Notes: generated from the letters alone by a model not told the origin. Counted from the first letter of the stretch, positions 16,833 to 26,558 are shown. The stretch: DNA of 64,000 bases from Paraburkholderia sp. BCC1884 (GCF_900996225.1 NZ_CAAJGL010000090.1:372001-436000), one strand, 5' to 3'. Translations and numbers: made by a program.

Positions 16833-19304
16833 ATGACTGAAACGAACAATACGCAACCCGACAACAGCTACGGCGCCTCGTCCATTCAGATCCTCGAAGG
16901 TCTGGAGGCTGTGCGCAAGCGGCCGGGGATGTACATCGGGGATACATCGGATGGCACCGGTTTGCATCACCTCGTGTTCGAGGTGCTCGACAACTCCATC
17001 GACGAAGCGTTGGCGGGGCATTGCAACGACATCCAGGTGATCATTCACGCGGATAACTCCATTTCGATCACCGACAACGGCCGTGGTGTGCCGACCGGTC
17101 TGAAGATGGACGACAAGCACGATCCGAAGCGCAGCGCCGCTGAAATCGTGATGACCGAGCTGCATGCCGGCGGCAAGTTCGACCAGAACAGCTACAAGGT
17201 GTCCGGCGGTTTGCACGGCGTGGGCGTGTCGTGCGTGAACGCGCTGTCGGCGTGGCTGCGCCTCGTGATTCGCCGCGACGGTAAGAAACACTTCATGGAA
17301 TTCCACCGTGGCGTGCCGCAGAACCGCATCATCGAAGAAATCAACGGCGTGGCCGTGTCGCCGATTCAGGTGACAGGCGACACCGAGAATCGCGGCACCG
17401 AAGTGCACTTTCTCGCTGACGAGACGATCTTCGGCAATGTCGAATATCACTACGACATTCTGGCCAAGCGGATTCGCGAACTGTCGTTCCTGAATAACGG
17501 CGTGCGGATTCGTTTGACGGATCAGCGCTCGGGTAAGGAAGAAGATTTCGCGTTTGTCGGCGGCGTGAAGGGTTTCGTCGAGTACATCAACAAGAACAAG
17601 TCCGTGCTGCACCCGAACATTTTCCACGTAAGCGGAGAGAAAGACGGCATTGCCGTCGAAGTCGCGATGCAGTGGAACGACAGCTACAACGAAAACGTGC
17701 TGTGCTTTACCAACAACATTCCGCAGCGCGACGGCGGCTCGCACCTGACCGGGTTGCGGGCGGCGATGACGCGCGTGTTGAACAAGTACATCAACGATCA
17801 TGACATCGCCAAGAAGGCGAAGGTCGAGACCTCTGGCGATGACATGCGCGAGGGGCTGTCGTGCGTGTTGTCGGTGAAGGTGCCGGAGCCGAAGTTCAGC
17901 GCGCAGACGAAGGACAAGCTGGTGTCGTCGGAAGTGCGCGCGCCGGTGGAGGACGTGGTTGCGAAGGCGCTCGAGGAGTTTTTGCTTGAAACGCCGGTCG
18001 ACGCGAAGATTATCGTCGGGAAGATCGTCGACGCGGCGCGTGCGCGCGATGCGGCTCGGAAAGCGCGGGAAATGACGCGTCGTAAGGGCGTGCTCGACGG
18101 CGTCGGTCTGCCCGGGAAGCTCGCCGATTGCCAAGAGAAAGATCCGGCGAAGTCCGAAATTTACATCGTCGAGGGCGACTCGGCAGGTGGGTCGGCGAAG
18201 CAGGGCCGTGATCGGAAGTTTCAGGCGATTTTGCCGCTGCGCGGCAAGGTGTTGAACGTCGAGAAAGCGCGCTTCGACAAGCTGATTTCTTCGGAGCAGA
18301 TCGTCACGCTGATTACGGCGCTGGGTTGCGGGATCGGCAAGGACGACTACAACCTGGAGAAGCTGCGTTATCACCGGATCATCATCATGACCGATGCTGA
18401 CGTGGACGGCGCGCATATTCGGACGCTGCTGCTGACGTTCTTCTATCGGCAGATGCCGGAGATGATCGAGCGTGGATTTATCTATATCGCGCAGCCGCCG
18501 CTGTTCAAGATCAAAGCCGGCAAGGATGAGCGGTATTTGAAGGACGAGTCCGAGGTCAACGCTCATATTTTGAAGTTGGCATTGCAGGGCTCGGAGCTGT
18601 TGCCGGCTGAAGGCGCTGCGCCGATCACGGGCGATGCCTTGGGTGAGTTGGCTCGTGCGTACCTGCTGGCGCAGGCGGTGGTGAATCGGTTGAGCCGGTT
18701 GTACGACGCTGGCGCGCTCGAGGCGGTGATGGACGGCGTGGTGATGGATCTGTCCAGCGAGGAAGCGGCCGAGGCTTCGGCTCGGGCCATGGAAGCGAAG
18801 TTGCGCGACGAACCGTTGAAGCCCGAAGTTCGGGTGACGACGATGTACGACGAGGTGCGTGAGTTGCGCTCGCTACGCGTCGCGCGGTCGCATCACGGGA
18901 ATCAGAAGATTTTCGTTCTGGATGAAGAGTTTCAGCTGACGGCGGATTATCGACAGCTTCTTAATACGGCTAATACGTTCAAGGGCTTGATTGGTAGTGG
19001 TGCCGTGATCAAGCGTGGTGAGCGCAGTATGGCGGTTAGCGACTTCAAGAGTGCGATGAAGTGGTTGCTGGCGGATGCCGAGCGCAATATTTCGAAGCAG
19101 CGGTATAAAGGCTTGGGTGAGATGAACCCTGGGCAGCTCTGGGAAACGACGATGGATCCGACGGTGCGTCGTTTGCTTCGTGTGCAGATCGAGGATGCTA
19201 TTGCGGCTGATGGTATTTTCACTACGCTCATGGGCGACGATGTGGAGCCGCGGAGAGCGTTTATTGAGTCGAATGCGCTGCGGGCGGGGAATATTGATGT
19301 TTGA
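16833..19304 (+). CDS. gyrB: DNA gyrase subunit B
   Basis: An 823-residue type II topoisomerase subunit that supplies the ATPase for negative supercoiling. The GHKL ATPase domain has ASSIQILEGLEAVRKRPGMYIG, EVLDNSIDEA and GGLHGVGVSCVNALS. The transducer domain follows. The TOPRIM domain shows EGDSAGGSAKQGRDR and DADVDGAHIRTLL. A C-terminal QRYKGLGEMNPGQLWETTMDP is present. The 3' third uses more T-ending and A-ending codons than the rest, but the protein is intact. The GyrA partner lies outside the window. Confidence 0.98.
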   Translation: MTETNNTQPDNSYGASSIQILEGLEAVRKRPGMYIGDTSDGTGLHHLVFEVLDNSIDEALAGHCNDIQVIIHADNSISITDNGRGVPTGLKMDDKHDPKRSAAEIVMTELHAGGKFDQNSYKVSGGLHGVGVSCVNALSAWLRLVIRRDGKKHFMEFHRGVPQNRIIEEINGVAVSPIQVTGDTENRGTEVHFLADETIFGNVEYHYDILAKRIRELSFLNNGVRIRLTDQRSGKEEDFAFVGGVKGFVEYINKNKSVLHPNIFHVSGEKDGIAVEVAMQWNDSYNENVLCFTNNIPQRDGGSHLTGLRAAMTRVLNKYINDHDIAKKAKVETSGDDMREGLSCVLSVKVPEPKFSAQTKDKLVSSEVRAPVEDVVAKALEEFLLETPVDAKIIVGKIVDAARARDAARKAREMTRRKGVLDGVGLPGKLADCQEKDPAKSEIYIVEGDSAGGSAKQGRDRKFQAILPLRGKVLNVEKARFDKLISSEQIVTLITALGCGIGKDDYNLEKLRYHRIIIMTDADVDGAHIRTLLLTFFYRQMPEMIERGFIYIAQPPLFKIKAGKDERYLKDESEVNAHILKLALQGSELLPAEGAAPITGDALGELARAYLLAQAVVNRLSRLYDAGALEAVMDGVVMDLSSEEAAEASARAMEAKLRDEPLKPEVRVTTMYDEVRELRSLRVARSHHGNQKIFVLDEEFQLTADYRQLLNTANTFKGLIGSGAVIKRGERSMAVSDFKSAMKWLLADAERNISKQRYKGLGEMNPGQLWETTMDPTVRRLLRVQIEDAIAADGIFTTLMGDDVEPRRAFIESNALRAGNIDV

Positions 19305-19377
19305 GGCGAAGGCCGCTGCTGTGCGGTTTAGCTAGGAAATAACTGACTGCTCGAGTGACGTTCGGGCGTATTTAGTC

Positions 19378-19412
19378 AAAAAGAGCCGGCCGATTGAGGC
19401 CGGCTCTTTTTT
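19378..19412. terminator. strong intrinsic terminator after gyrB
   Basis: AAAAAGAGCCGGCC and its complement, with loop GATTGA, give a 14-base stem ending in six T. It marks the boundary between the replication block and the type VI cassette. The stretch from here to 19641 holds no convincing gene. Confidence 0.93.
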
Positions 19413-19641
19413 ATTGCGGGACGTACCCGGGGGCTCTGCGATATTGGCCACTGCCTCGAAATCGGCTATGGTTTGAAACAAGACCCGAGCTGGCGCTACG
19501 CTACGCCAACATTAAACGCGAGACAGCTATCCTTACGAGACGAACGTGTGACATATTGCCAGTCAAGGAGTTTTTGCCGTCGAATAAAGGCTCGCAAAAA
19601 ACCAAGCCTAACACGCAGGTTCTCAACGTCTTAGAGGGACT

Positions 19642-19929
19642 ATGAAAAGGTTTCTGATTCTAAACGGCGACAAGACGACGGCCGACGGCGTCGTCCAGGC
19701 GGCGCCCACTTCCATTCAACTAAGCGAAAAAGACGTTGCCCACGAAGGAGATCCGGTTACATGCCCGGCGTGCAATACGACAGGGAAAATCCAGTGCGAC
19801 GGCCCTCGGCAGATCATGACTGCGCCGGACGGCAGGCACGCTGCCTTAAGTGATGACCTGTGCATTTGTGGCTGTCATCCGCCGCCTCGTCTCGTAGCGT
19901 CACAGCAGATGATGTCAACTGAAGCCTGA
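19642..19929 (+). CDS. PAAR-like type VI spike-tip protein
   Basis: A 95-residue protein with GAGGGAC before its ATG. After LNGDKTTADGVVQAAP it shows a PAAR-like pattern, EGDPVTCPACNTTGKIQCDG and later ALSDDLCICGCHPPPRLVAS. Its six cysteines and histidines could bind the metal at the tip of the cone. PAAR proteins cap the VgrG trimer and sharpen the secreted spike. The next gene, 193 bases on, is vgrG, which strengthens the call. It may form an operon with vgrG, though the gap is AT-rich and could hold another promoter. Confidence 0.8.
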   Translation: MKRFLILNGDKTTADGVVQAAPTSIQLSEKDVAHEGDPVTCPACNTTGKIQCDGPRQIMTAPDGRHAALSDDLCICGCHPPPRLVASQQMMSTEA

Positions 19930-20122
19930 TCCGATGGCGGGTAGCGCGTTCAAAACCGGTCGAATTAGTCCGCCATTTTTACCTGTATTATTAAAATCAG
20001 CATCGCAGAAGGAACAAATTCCGATTTGACAATTGTTTCCGCTCAACCGGTTGCTGTAAACATCTGATCTTTTGTATTATCGCGCGATGGCGCAGGGGCG
20101 CGGTTTGTAAAAGAGAGGCGGT

Positions 20123-22807
20123 ATGGGGGCGCAGGACTTAATCGCGGCAATAAAAGGCGGCGTGTCACAGAGCGACCGGCTGCTGAAACTCGATTCATCA
20201 TTGGGCACGAATGTCCTTCTGCCGCGGCGGTTAGTGGGCTATTCGCGGATGGGCCGTGATTACGGATTCACACTCGATTGTGTTTCCACCAGCGAGAATA
20301 TTGAACTCAAAACGCTGATAGCCCAGTCCGTCACGCTGTGGATCCAGCAAACCGACTCGTCGTACGCGCCGCACCACGGTTATGTCCATACTGCCCGCCG
20401 GCTCGGCTCCGATGGCGCGATTACCAGTTATCAGCTCGGTTTTGTGTCGTGGATGCATTTTCTGCGATTCAGAAAAGATGCGCGTATCTGGCAGGATAAA
20501 GCAGCCGATGAAATCCTGACGGATTTATTCAATATGCATCCGCAGGCGCAAGGTGCATTTCGCTTTAATCTGAAAAATCCGCTACCGCAGCGTTCATTCT
20601 GCGTGCAATACGAGGATGACTGGCATTTCTGTCACCGGTTGATGGAGTCGGAAGGGCTGTTCGGCTATTTCGAACAGGCCGCCGACGGGAAATCCCATAC
20701 GCTGGTGGTGACTGACGATATGGGCAGTCTGCAGCCCGCGTCGCCGCAGACGGTGGACTTCTACCGCTCGGGCACCAACAGCGAAACCGACGCGTTCGTA
20801 CAGTGGAGCGGCACGCGCACACTGCAGAGCACGACCCTCACCACCCGCACGTTCGACTACAAGTCACCGTCCACAGCCGCGAACCCGAAGGGGACAAGCA
20901 TTCCGACGCTGGGCACCCAGGGCAACCTGCCGCAGCAGGCCGAAGTCTACGAGTACACCGGCGCCTACACGTACGGACAGCAGAATCGGGGCGACCAGTT
21001 GGCGAAAGTGCGCATGGAGGAATGGGAGTCGCGTGCGAAGCGTTTCCATGGTGTGGGCGCGGTGCGCCGTATCGATGCCGGGCGCTGGTTCGAACTGGAT
21101 AACCATCCGGAGCACGATACGGGAAGCGCCCAGGAGCGGCAGTTCGCGGTGATCGCGGTCGACTGGGTAATCGAGAACAACCTGCCGGTGTCGAGTGGCA
21201 CGACGGACTTCCCGCATAGCCTGAACCGGGCGGTCGCGCAGGCTCGCGCGCAACATGCGAACGATCCGGCGCTGGTCATGAAGTCGGCCGACGGCAGCGA
21301 AGGGTTCTTCATGGCCACCGTCGAAGCGCAACGCAGGATGATCCCGTTCCGCAGTCCGCTCGAGCATCACAAGCCCGAGATGCACATGCAGACGGCGACG
21401 GTGGTTGGCCCGGCGAACGAAGAGGTCTTCACTGACTCACTGAACCGCATCAAGGTGCAGATGCACTGGGATCGCCTGAACCCTGGCGACGAGAATGCGT
21501 CGTGCTGGATGCGTGTGTCCCAGTCGAATGCAGGCGGCGGCCACGGCGGCGTGCACGTACCGCGCATCGGTGAGGAAGTGATCGTGTCGTTCCTCGATGG
21601 CGATTGCGACAAACCGATTGTCACCGGCCGCGTCTATAACGGCGCGAAGACACCGGACTGGCACTCGAACGGCATCCTGTCGGGCTACAGGTCGAAGGAA
21701 TATCAGGGCAGCGGCTACAACCAGATGGTGATGGACGACGCGACCGGCCAGAACCGGATGCAGCTGTTCAGTACAAGCGCGAACTCCCAGCTGCATCTCG
21801 GCTATCTGATCGCCCAGACCGGCAACACACGGGGCGCCTATCTGGGCAGCGGCTTCGACCTGAAGTCGGATGCGTATGGCGCAGTGCGGGCGGCCCAGGG
21901 TCTGTACGTCTCGACGCATCCGACGGGCGGGACATCGGCCCAGCCACTCGACGCACGCGACGCCACTGGCCAGTTGGTCAATTCCGAAAGCGTGATCGAG
22001 TCGCTCGGGCAGGCGAGCGAACTGCATCAGGCGGAAAGCCTCAAGGATGGCTACGACTCGCTGAAGTCCTTTACCGATGCGACGCAGAACAGTGTGTCGG
22101 GCGCGACAGGCAGCGGCGGCAATACGGCAGGCGGGGGCACCGGAACCGCGAACGCGTTCAAGGAACCGATCATGCTGTTCGCGACGCCGGCAGGCCTCGC
22201 CATGTCAACGCAAAAGTCGGCGCACATTGCGGCAAACGAACACGTCAATCTGGTCAGTGGCCAGAGCACGCACATCGCCACGGGCAAATCGCTACTGGCG
22301 AGCGTCGGCGAGAAGATCAGCCTGTTCGTGCAGAACGCGGGCATGAAACTGTTCGCGGCCAAGGGCAAAGTCGAGATCCAGGCACAGTCGGGCAACGTCG
22401 AAATCACCGCTCAGAAGACGCTGAAGCTGCTATCGGCGACCGAGAAAATCGAGGTTGCGGCCAAACAGGACATTCTCTTGACGAGTGGCGGCGCGTACAT
22501 TCGTCTGAAAGACGGAAACATCGAAATTCACGCGCCGGGAAAAATCGATATCAAGGGCAGCGCTCATTCTTTTGCGGGTCCCACCAGCCTCTCCAGCAAA
22601 CCGCCGGCACTCCCCACCGGCGAAGGTCCGTACAACGAGCAGTTCAAGATTCACGACACGCACACAGGGGAGCCCAGTCCCTACGTGCGTTATCGCATCG
22701 AGACTGCGGAAGGAAAAGTGTTCGAGGGGATGACCGATGAGCAGGGACTCACCTCGCGCATCATGACCAGCACGCCAAGTGCCCTGAAGGTTTTCCTGGA
22801 CACCTGA
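20123..22807 (+). CDS. vgrG: type VI secretion spike protein VgrG
   Basis: An 894-residue VgrG. The N-terminal gp27-like hub (VGYSRMGRDYGFTLDCVS; EILTDLFNMHPQA; FCVQYEDDWHFCHRLMESEGLFGYF) is followed by the gp5-like OB fold (RIKVQMHWDRLNP; WMRVSQSNAGGGHGGVHVPRIGEEVIVSFLDGD). Then come DUF2345 beta repeats (VNLVSGQSTHIATGKSLL; KVEIQAQSGNVEITAQKTL). About 75 C-terminal residues past IDIKGSAHSFAGPTS (YVRYRIETAEGKVFEGMTDE) look like a small beta sandwich that may load cargo. The next gene starts 73 bases later and is the likely cargo. No other T6SS structural gene is in the window, so this is an orphan vgrG cluster. Confidence 0.95.
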   Translation: MGAQDLIAAIKGGVSQSDRLLKLDSSLGTNVLLPRRLVGYSRMGRDYGFTLDCVSTSENIELKTLIAQSVTLWIQQTDSSYAPHHGYVHTARRLGSDGAITSYQLGFVSWMHFLRFRKDARIWQDKAADEILTDLFNMHPQAQGAFRFNLKNPLPQRSFCVQYEDDWHFCHRLMESEGLFGYFEQAADGKSHTLVVTDDMGSLQPASPQTVDFYRSGTNSETDAFVQWSGTRTLQSTTLTTRTFDYKSPSTAANPKGTSIPTLGTQGNLPQQAEVYEYTGAYTYGQQNRGDQLAKVRMEEWESRAKRFHGVGAVRRIDAGRWFELDNHPEHDTGSAQERQFAVIAVDWVIENNLPVSSGTTDFPHSLNRAVAQARAQHANDPALVMKSADGSEGFFMATVEAQRRMIPFRSPLEHHKPEMHMQTATVVGPANEEVFTDSLNRIKVQMHWDRLNPGDENASCWMRVSQSNAGGGHGGVHVPRIGEEVIVSFLDGDCDKPIVTGRVYNGAKTPDWHSNGILSGYRSKEYQGSGYNQMVMDDATGQNRMQLFSTSANSQLHLGYLIAQTGNTRGAYLGSGFDLKSDAYGAVRAAQGLYVSTHPTGGTSAQPLDARDATGQLVNSESVIESLGQASELHQAESLKDGYDSLKSFTDATQNSVSGATGSGGNTAGGGTGTANAFKEPIMLFATPAGLAMSTQKSAHIAANEHVNLVSGQSTHIATGKSLLASVGEKISLFVQNAGMKLFAAKGKVEIQAQSGNVEITAQKTLKLLSATEKIEVAAKQDILLTSGGAYIRLKDGNIEIHAPGKIDIKGSAHSFAGPTSLSSKPPALPTGEGPYNEQFKIHDTHTGEPSPYVRYRIETAEGKVFEGMTDEQGLTSRIMTSTPSALKVFLDT

Positions 22808-22879
22808 TTCCGGCCAAGGAGTATGCGCATCTCTCAGAGATGCGCTGAATGCTCCGCCCATTCAAGCAGACCGACATCC

Positions 22880-25141
22880 ATGAACGCTCCGAGCACAAGT
22901 CACGCGCCAGACGGCAATGGCACCACTAACACGACGCCCGACAGTCTCGTGCACGTGCCGCACGATCCGGCTCCTATGCTCTACTTCCGTCCTGAGACGG
23001 GTGAATTCATTCTCGTGCCGGCGGAAGACGTCAGTGGTCTACAAAGCGAATGCAATCTGTTACATGACCGCGTCGACAAATTTCACAAGGCGAATGAGAA
23101 GCTCGATGTGGTGCTGAAATCCTATGCCGAAGATGTGCAGAACCACATGTCCGATCCGCGTGCCGGCGAAGCGCACAAGTCCGCCGTTGACGATGCGCTC
23201 AAAGAGCGCGAGGCCGCGCACAAGGCGCTGAAAAAAGAATTGGAACCGCTCAGCAAGCTCGATAGCAAGGACCTCACCATGGTCGAGTTGATCCCCATCC
23301 ATATCGATGGCGACGGCAAGAAGAGCGTGAAGTTTGCAAAGTACAAGCTGCACTATGTGCGTTCGAACAAGATCAAGCCGGGCTGGCATAAATTCGGTCC
23401 GGCTGCGTTCGAAGACATGAAGGGCCGTAAGGAGGAAAAGGAGACCGGTTCAAAAAGTTTTATCAAAACGAATGCGCAAGGCAAGCACAAGATCGATGTC
23501 GATAAGCTGAAGGAAGGCGTGCTGATCAATCGCGAAAGCAAGATCAAATCGCAGTTGTATGAAAAGACCAAGGTCTCCTCGGAGATCGTCGAGAAGCATG
23601 TAACAGGGACGCTTTTCGCGTGGGCGGAAGAGTGGAATAAGGATCTCAGTTACAGCGCCGGCGCAGAAGAGCCCGTCGAACGCGGCGAGAGCGGCGAAGC
23701 CGGGAAGAACGATAAGGAGAAGCCCCGGCAGACTGCCTTCAGCAACAACGTCAGCATCGAGGCTAAAGCTCAGTTGATGCGCTACCTGGCGGGAGCGGGG
23801 CTGGATACCGAATGGCAGCCGCAAAAAGGCCACGTGGCCATCAAAGCATCGGCGCAGGCCGAATTTGCTATCGCCGAGGGAAAGGTCTCGGGCGCGTTCT
23901 ATTATCCGGACATTGCCGGCTGGATGTGGAGCCTGGACGGCGACGATGGCAAGACTTATCCACTCGGCGCAGTTCGATTCAAGGGCGAACTCGGGTTGTC
24001 GGGGATGGTGGGTGCGAGCATGGTCGCGCAGCTTGGCGTCGTGGTCGACTACCGCGACGAGAAGCGCAAAGACCTGGGTCTGTACGGCGCAGCAGTCGAT
24101 AACCCCGCGACGAAGCAACGCGAGATCAAGGTAGGCGGCAAGCCGGTCGATCCAAGTGCGAATGCCGACCTCGACGTGTTTGCCGGCGCGCGCGCGGACC
24201 TGTCGCTTGAAGGTGCTCTGGAATGGATGGAGCCGGCAAAGACAGGACCCAGCGGCAAATACAAAGCGTTCGCCAAGGTCGGAGACACGGTCACCGCGAT
24301 GGCGGGTGCCGGACTCACCTGCATGCTCGACGTGAGCTATGCGGCGGGTCGTTTCAGAATCAAGGCGAAAGCGGGTTTATGCCTCGGCGTGGGCGCAAAG
24401 GGTGACATCGAAGTGTCGGTCGACGCTTTGCGCATTGCCGAGTTTGTGAAATGGTTTTTCTATCAGCTCTATCACGCGAACTTCCAGCGCTTGAAGTTCA
24501 TCAGCAGGGAAGCATTCGACGCTTACACGCATATCCAGGTGATGGTCATTCAAGGAATAAAAGATCTGAGTTCGACAGTCGGTGAAGAACTGGTTGATAT
24601 TCAGACCTTGTATGCGGATTTGGTGGTCGCATACGAACAGGAGGCGGCGCGCGTCCAGTTGATGAACCGCGTGCTAGGTAATCCCTGGATGCTTCAATAC
24701 GCGACGCCCGAAGCCAAGGGCATTATGATTTATCAACTCACTCGCCATTGGGTCATGACCGATGGCGTCGACCCCGCCAATCACACTTTTGGTCGCTACT
24801 ACGGTCGTCGCAAAGACGCGGTCAAGCAGATCCTTCAGTGGTCCCACACCAGGCACGATCTCGACAACGTGGTCCAGCACATGGACGCCCGCGGGCAAAA
24901 AGGCGATCTGGCTAAAAATCGCCAATACATCAGAGAGTTTCTTCAGATGTCGGTGACGGGCGCTTCGGCACCGGATGCGCAGGAGATGGACGACTACTAC
25001 GACAACCTGACCGCTATGATCAAGACGGAGCCGACTGCCGGTTACGCGGTCGCGCAGGTCGACTCTCACGACTACGGCTTCCAGATGGCAGCGGGAACCC
25101 ACCCGTTCTATCAAAACATGCCGGAAGTCCGGGTGGTGTGA
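22880..25141 (+). CDS. putative VgrG-linked T6SS effector of unrecognised family
   Basis: The ATG at 22880 gives 753 residues; a longer frame reaches 22823 but begins inside non-conserved sequence. There is no signal peptide. Residues about 25-45 contain LHVPHDPAP-like text and LYFRPETGEFILVPAEDV. Residues 50-125 form a charged helical region (VDKFHKANEKLDVV, KEREAAHKALKKELEPL). A middle Gly/Ala-rich beta section (about 290-530) has repeated strands: FKGELGLSGMVGASMVAQLG, TAMAGAGLTCMLDVSYAAG and AKAGLCLGVGAKGDIEVS. The last 220 residues are helical and aromatic. I see no catalytic motif of known lipase, amidase, nuclease or NADase effectors. Its position between vgrG and a convergent lipoprotein gene suggests a membrane-active toxin and its immunity gene. 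Confidence 0.7.
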   Translation: MNAPSTSHAPDGNGTTNTTPDSLVHVPHDPAPMLYFRPETGEFILVPAEDVSGLQSECNLLHDRVDKFHKANEKLDVVLKSYAEDVQNHMSDPRAGEAHKSAVDDALKEREAAHKALKKELEPLSKLDSKDLTMVELIPIHIDGDGKKSVKFAKYKLHYVRSNKIKPGWHKFGPAAFEDMKGRKEEKETGSKSFIKTNAQGKHKIDVDKLKEGVLINRESKIKSQLYEKTKVSSEIVEKHVTGTLFAWAEEWNKDLSYSAGAEEPVERGESGEAGKNDKEKPRQTAFSNNVSIEAKAQLMRYLAGAGLDTEWQPQKGHVAIKASAQAEFAIAEGKVSGAFYYPDIAGWMWSLDGDDGKTYPLGAVRFKGELGLSGMVGASMVAQLGVVVDYRDEKRKDLGLYGAAVDNPATKQREIKVGGKPVDPSANADLDVFAGARADLSLEGALEWMEPAKTGPSGKYKAFAKVGDTVTAMAGAGLTCMLDVSYAAGRFRIKAKAGLCLGVGAKGDIEVSVDALRIAEFVKWFFYQLYHANFQRLKFISREAFDAYTHIQVMVIQGIKDLSSTVGEELVDIQTLYADLVVAYEQEAARVQLMNRVLGNPWMLQYATPEAKGIMIYQLTRHWVMTDGVDPANHTFGRYYGRRKDAVKQILQWSHTRHDLDNVVQHMDARGQKGDLAKNRQYIREFLQMSVTGASAPDAQEMDDYYDNLTAMIKTEPTAGYAVAQVDSHDYGFQMAAGTHPFYQNMPEVRVV

Positions 25142-25154
25142 CGCAGCGAAGCGG

Positions 25155-26084
25155 CTATCGCGGTTGAGTACTTTGCAACGCGCAGCGGAATGTATAGGTG
25201 GTGAAGGTTGACGGCACTGTCTTCCCGCCGGTCTCCGAGATCAAATGGCCGGCCGGGGCCGCTCCGTAACGATACATGGTCATTGCGGTTTCGTCGTTGC
25301 CGCCTTCGGCTCCTCGAATGACCCTGGTTGTACCCGAGGCGGGGCCTTGAGGATTTTTTGTTGGTGACTTCGCGTAGTAATCGGCGCCAAACCAATCGCT
25401 TACCCAGTCGCGACCATCGAATCCCATATCGAATAGTCCAATTGGGTTGGCCGGATACTTGCCTACCGGGTACAGATACATCTGGACGATGCCGACGTCC
25501 GGAGCAAGTTTGTCTGCAATCGTATCGGCGCCAGGGAAGTTGCGATCGGGCTCGTATTTGCCGTTGTCAGTGGCAAAGGCGACCGGTTTGCCGCCTGAGC
25601 GGGCGGCGTATTCCCATTGCGCTTCGGTGGGCAGGTCGATGGGCAAGTTGCTCTCTTTCCCCAACCATTGGCAATAGTCTTTCGCCATCTGCCAGGGTAC
25701 ACCGACGGGATGGGTTGGAACTCGGTACGAGCGCGGAACTTTGTCCTGTGGCCATGAGGGGTTTCCTGTCGCAGCGGTGTAAATGTCAAAGTCTGCGTAG
25801 GTCACCTTGTACTTGCTAATTGAGTAACTATCGAGCGTTACTGAATGGGCCGGTTTGTTCTCGTGTTGTGACGTATAGGGTTGCTTGTCGGGGGATACAT
25901 CGGAACCGAAATCGCCCATCGTGAATGTCCCACCCTTCACGAAAACCATATCGGCCAACGATTTTTTAACCAAGGTTTTGACTTCTGGAGATTGACCGGC
26001 CTGGCTGCATGCAGGAAGGCAAAAAGCGAGTGCGACCAGTGGGATCGATCCGATGATGGAGGATTTCGTCAAATACAAACGCAT
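25155..26084 (-). CDS. SUMF1-fold lipoprotein, candidate immunity protein
   Basis: The ATG at 26084 has a GGAG ribosome site and begins a lipoprotein signal (MRLYLTKSSIIGS..., LPAC lipobox with Cys near 27). The mature part is a formylglycine-generating-enzyme (SUMF1) fold: MVFVKGGTFTMGDF, YSISKYKVTYADF, PVGVPWQMAKDYCQWLG, LPTEAQWEYAARSGG, TTRVIRGAEGG and FRCAL. The two active-site cysteines expected between the RG and R boxes are missing (RGAEGGNDETAMTMYRYG), so it should not be a working enzyme. It converges on the cargo gene with 13 bases between the stops. A periplasm-facing lipoprotein beside a VgrG cargo gene is a typical immunity arrangement; that role is inferred. Confidence 0.75.
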   Translation of the reverse strand: MRLYLTKSSIIGSIPLVALAFCLPACSQAGQSPEVKTLVKKSLADMVFVKGGTFTMGDFGSDVSPDKQPYTSQHENKPAHSVTLDSYSISKYKVTYADFDIYTAATGNPSWPQDKVPRSYRVPTHPVGVPWQMAKDYCQWLGKESNLPIDLPTEAQWEYAARSGGKPVAFATDNGKYEPDRNFPGADTIADKLAPDVGIVQMYLYPVGKYPANPIGLFDMGFDGRDWVSDWFGADYYAKSPTKNPQGPASGTTRVIRGAEGGNDETAMTMYRYGAAPAGHLISETGGKTVPSTFTTYTFRCALQSTQPR

Positions 26085-26306
26085 GCGGTAAATCTCCAGA
26101 TTGATGGCAAATTGATTATAAGTTCGATTGCGCAATTCCCGAGCTTTGCAATTGCAACAACTCCTGTTTGGCAGGGAGAAAGGCAAGTGATCTGCGCCAT
26201 CGCACAGCAGAAGGTTGCATGGTCCCGATGAGCCGGCATAGCGCGACCCAATAGGCATAGCGTAAATGCCCGAAGGAAGACAAAAAAACGCGGCGCCGAC
26301 TCCGAC

Positions 26307-26558
26307 TTATCCACATCCCCCTTTGGACAACGTTTGTAAAACCCATCTGACTCACTGTGGGCGAAACCTTGATAAACGGTTCACCGTGCCGGGTCGTCCA
26401 AAAGTTTTCCCTGGCTCCGTCCTGCTATCCGCCCGGGCTCCGCACGGTTGTCGATTCCGCAGCCTGTTGATCCATAAGCGAAGTTTCAGGTTATCCACAA
26501 CCAGCCGCGATGCTTGTTAACTATTACTACGTATACATATACAAAGACTATAAAAACC
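26307..26558. other. origin-like DnaA-box pair with AT-rich tract
   Basis: Two perfect DnaA boxes (TTATCCACA) lie in the same orientation at 26307-26315 and 26491-26499. A weaker box-like TTTGGACAA lies at 26322. Directly after the second box is an AT-rich stretch, about 26514-26558, with GTTAAC and the dyad GTATA-CA-TATAC (26531-26542), as expected of a DNA-unwinding element. No gene is convincing between 26085 and 26642. This could be the replication origin, or a DnaA-binding regulatory locus. Confidence 0.45.

Noticed and set aside
16716..18566. 616-residue frame opposite gyrB
   Set aside because: Antisense shadow of gyrB.
19394..19645. 83-residue frame after gyrB
   Set aside because: Begins inside the terminator, no domain, and ends at the PAAR gene.
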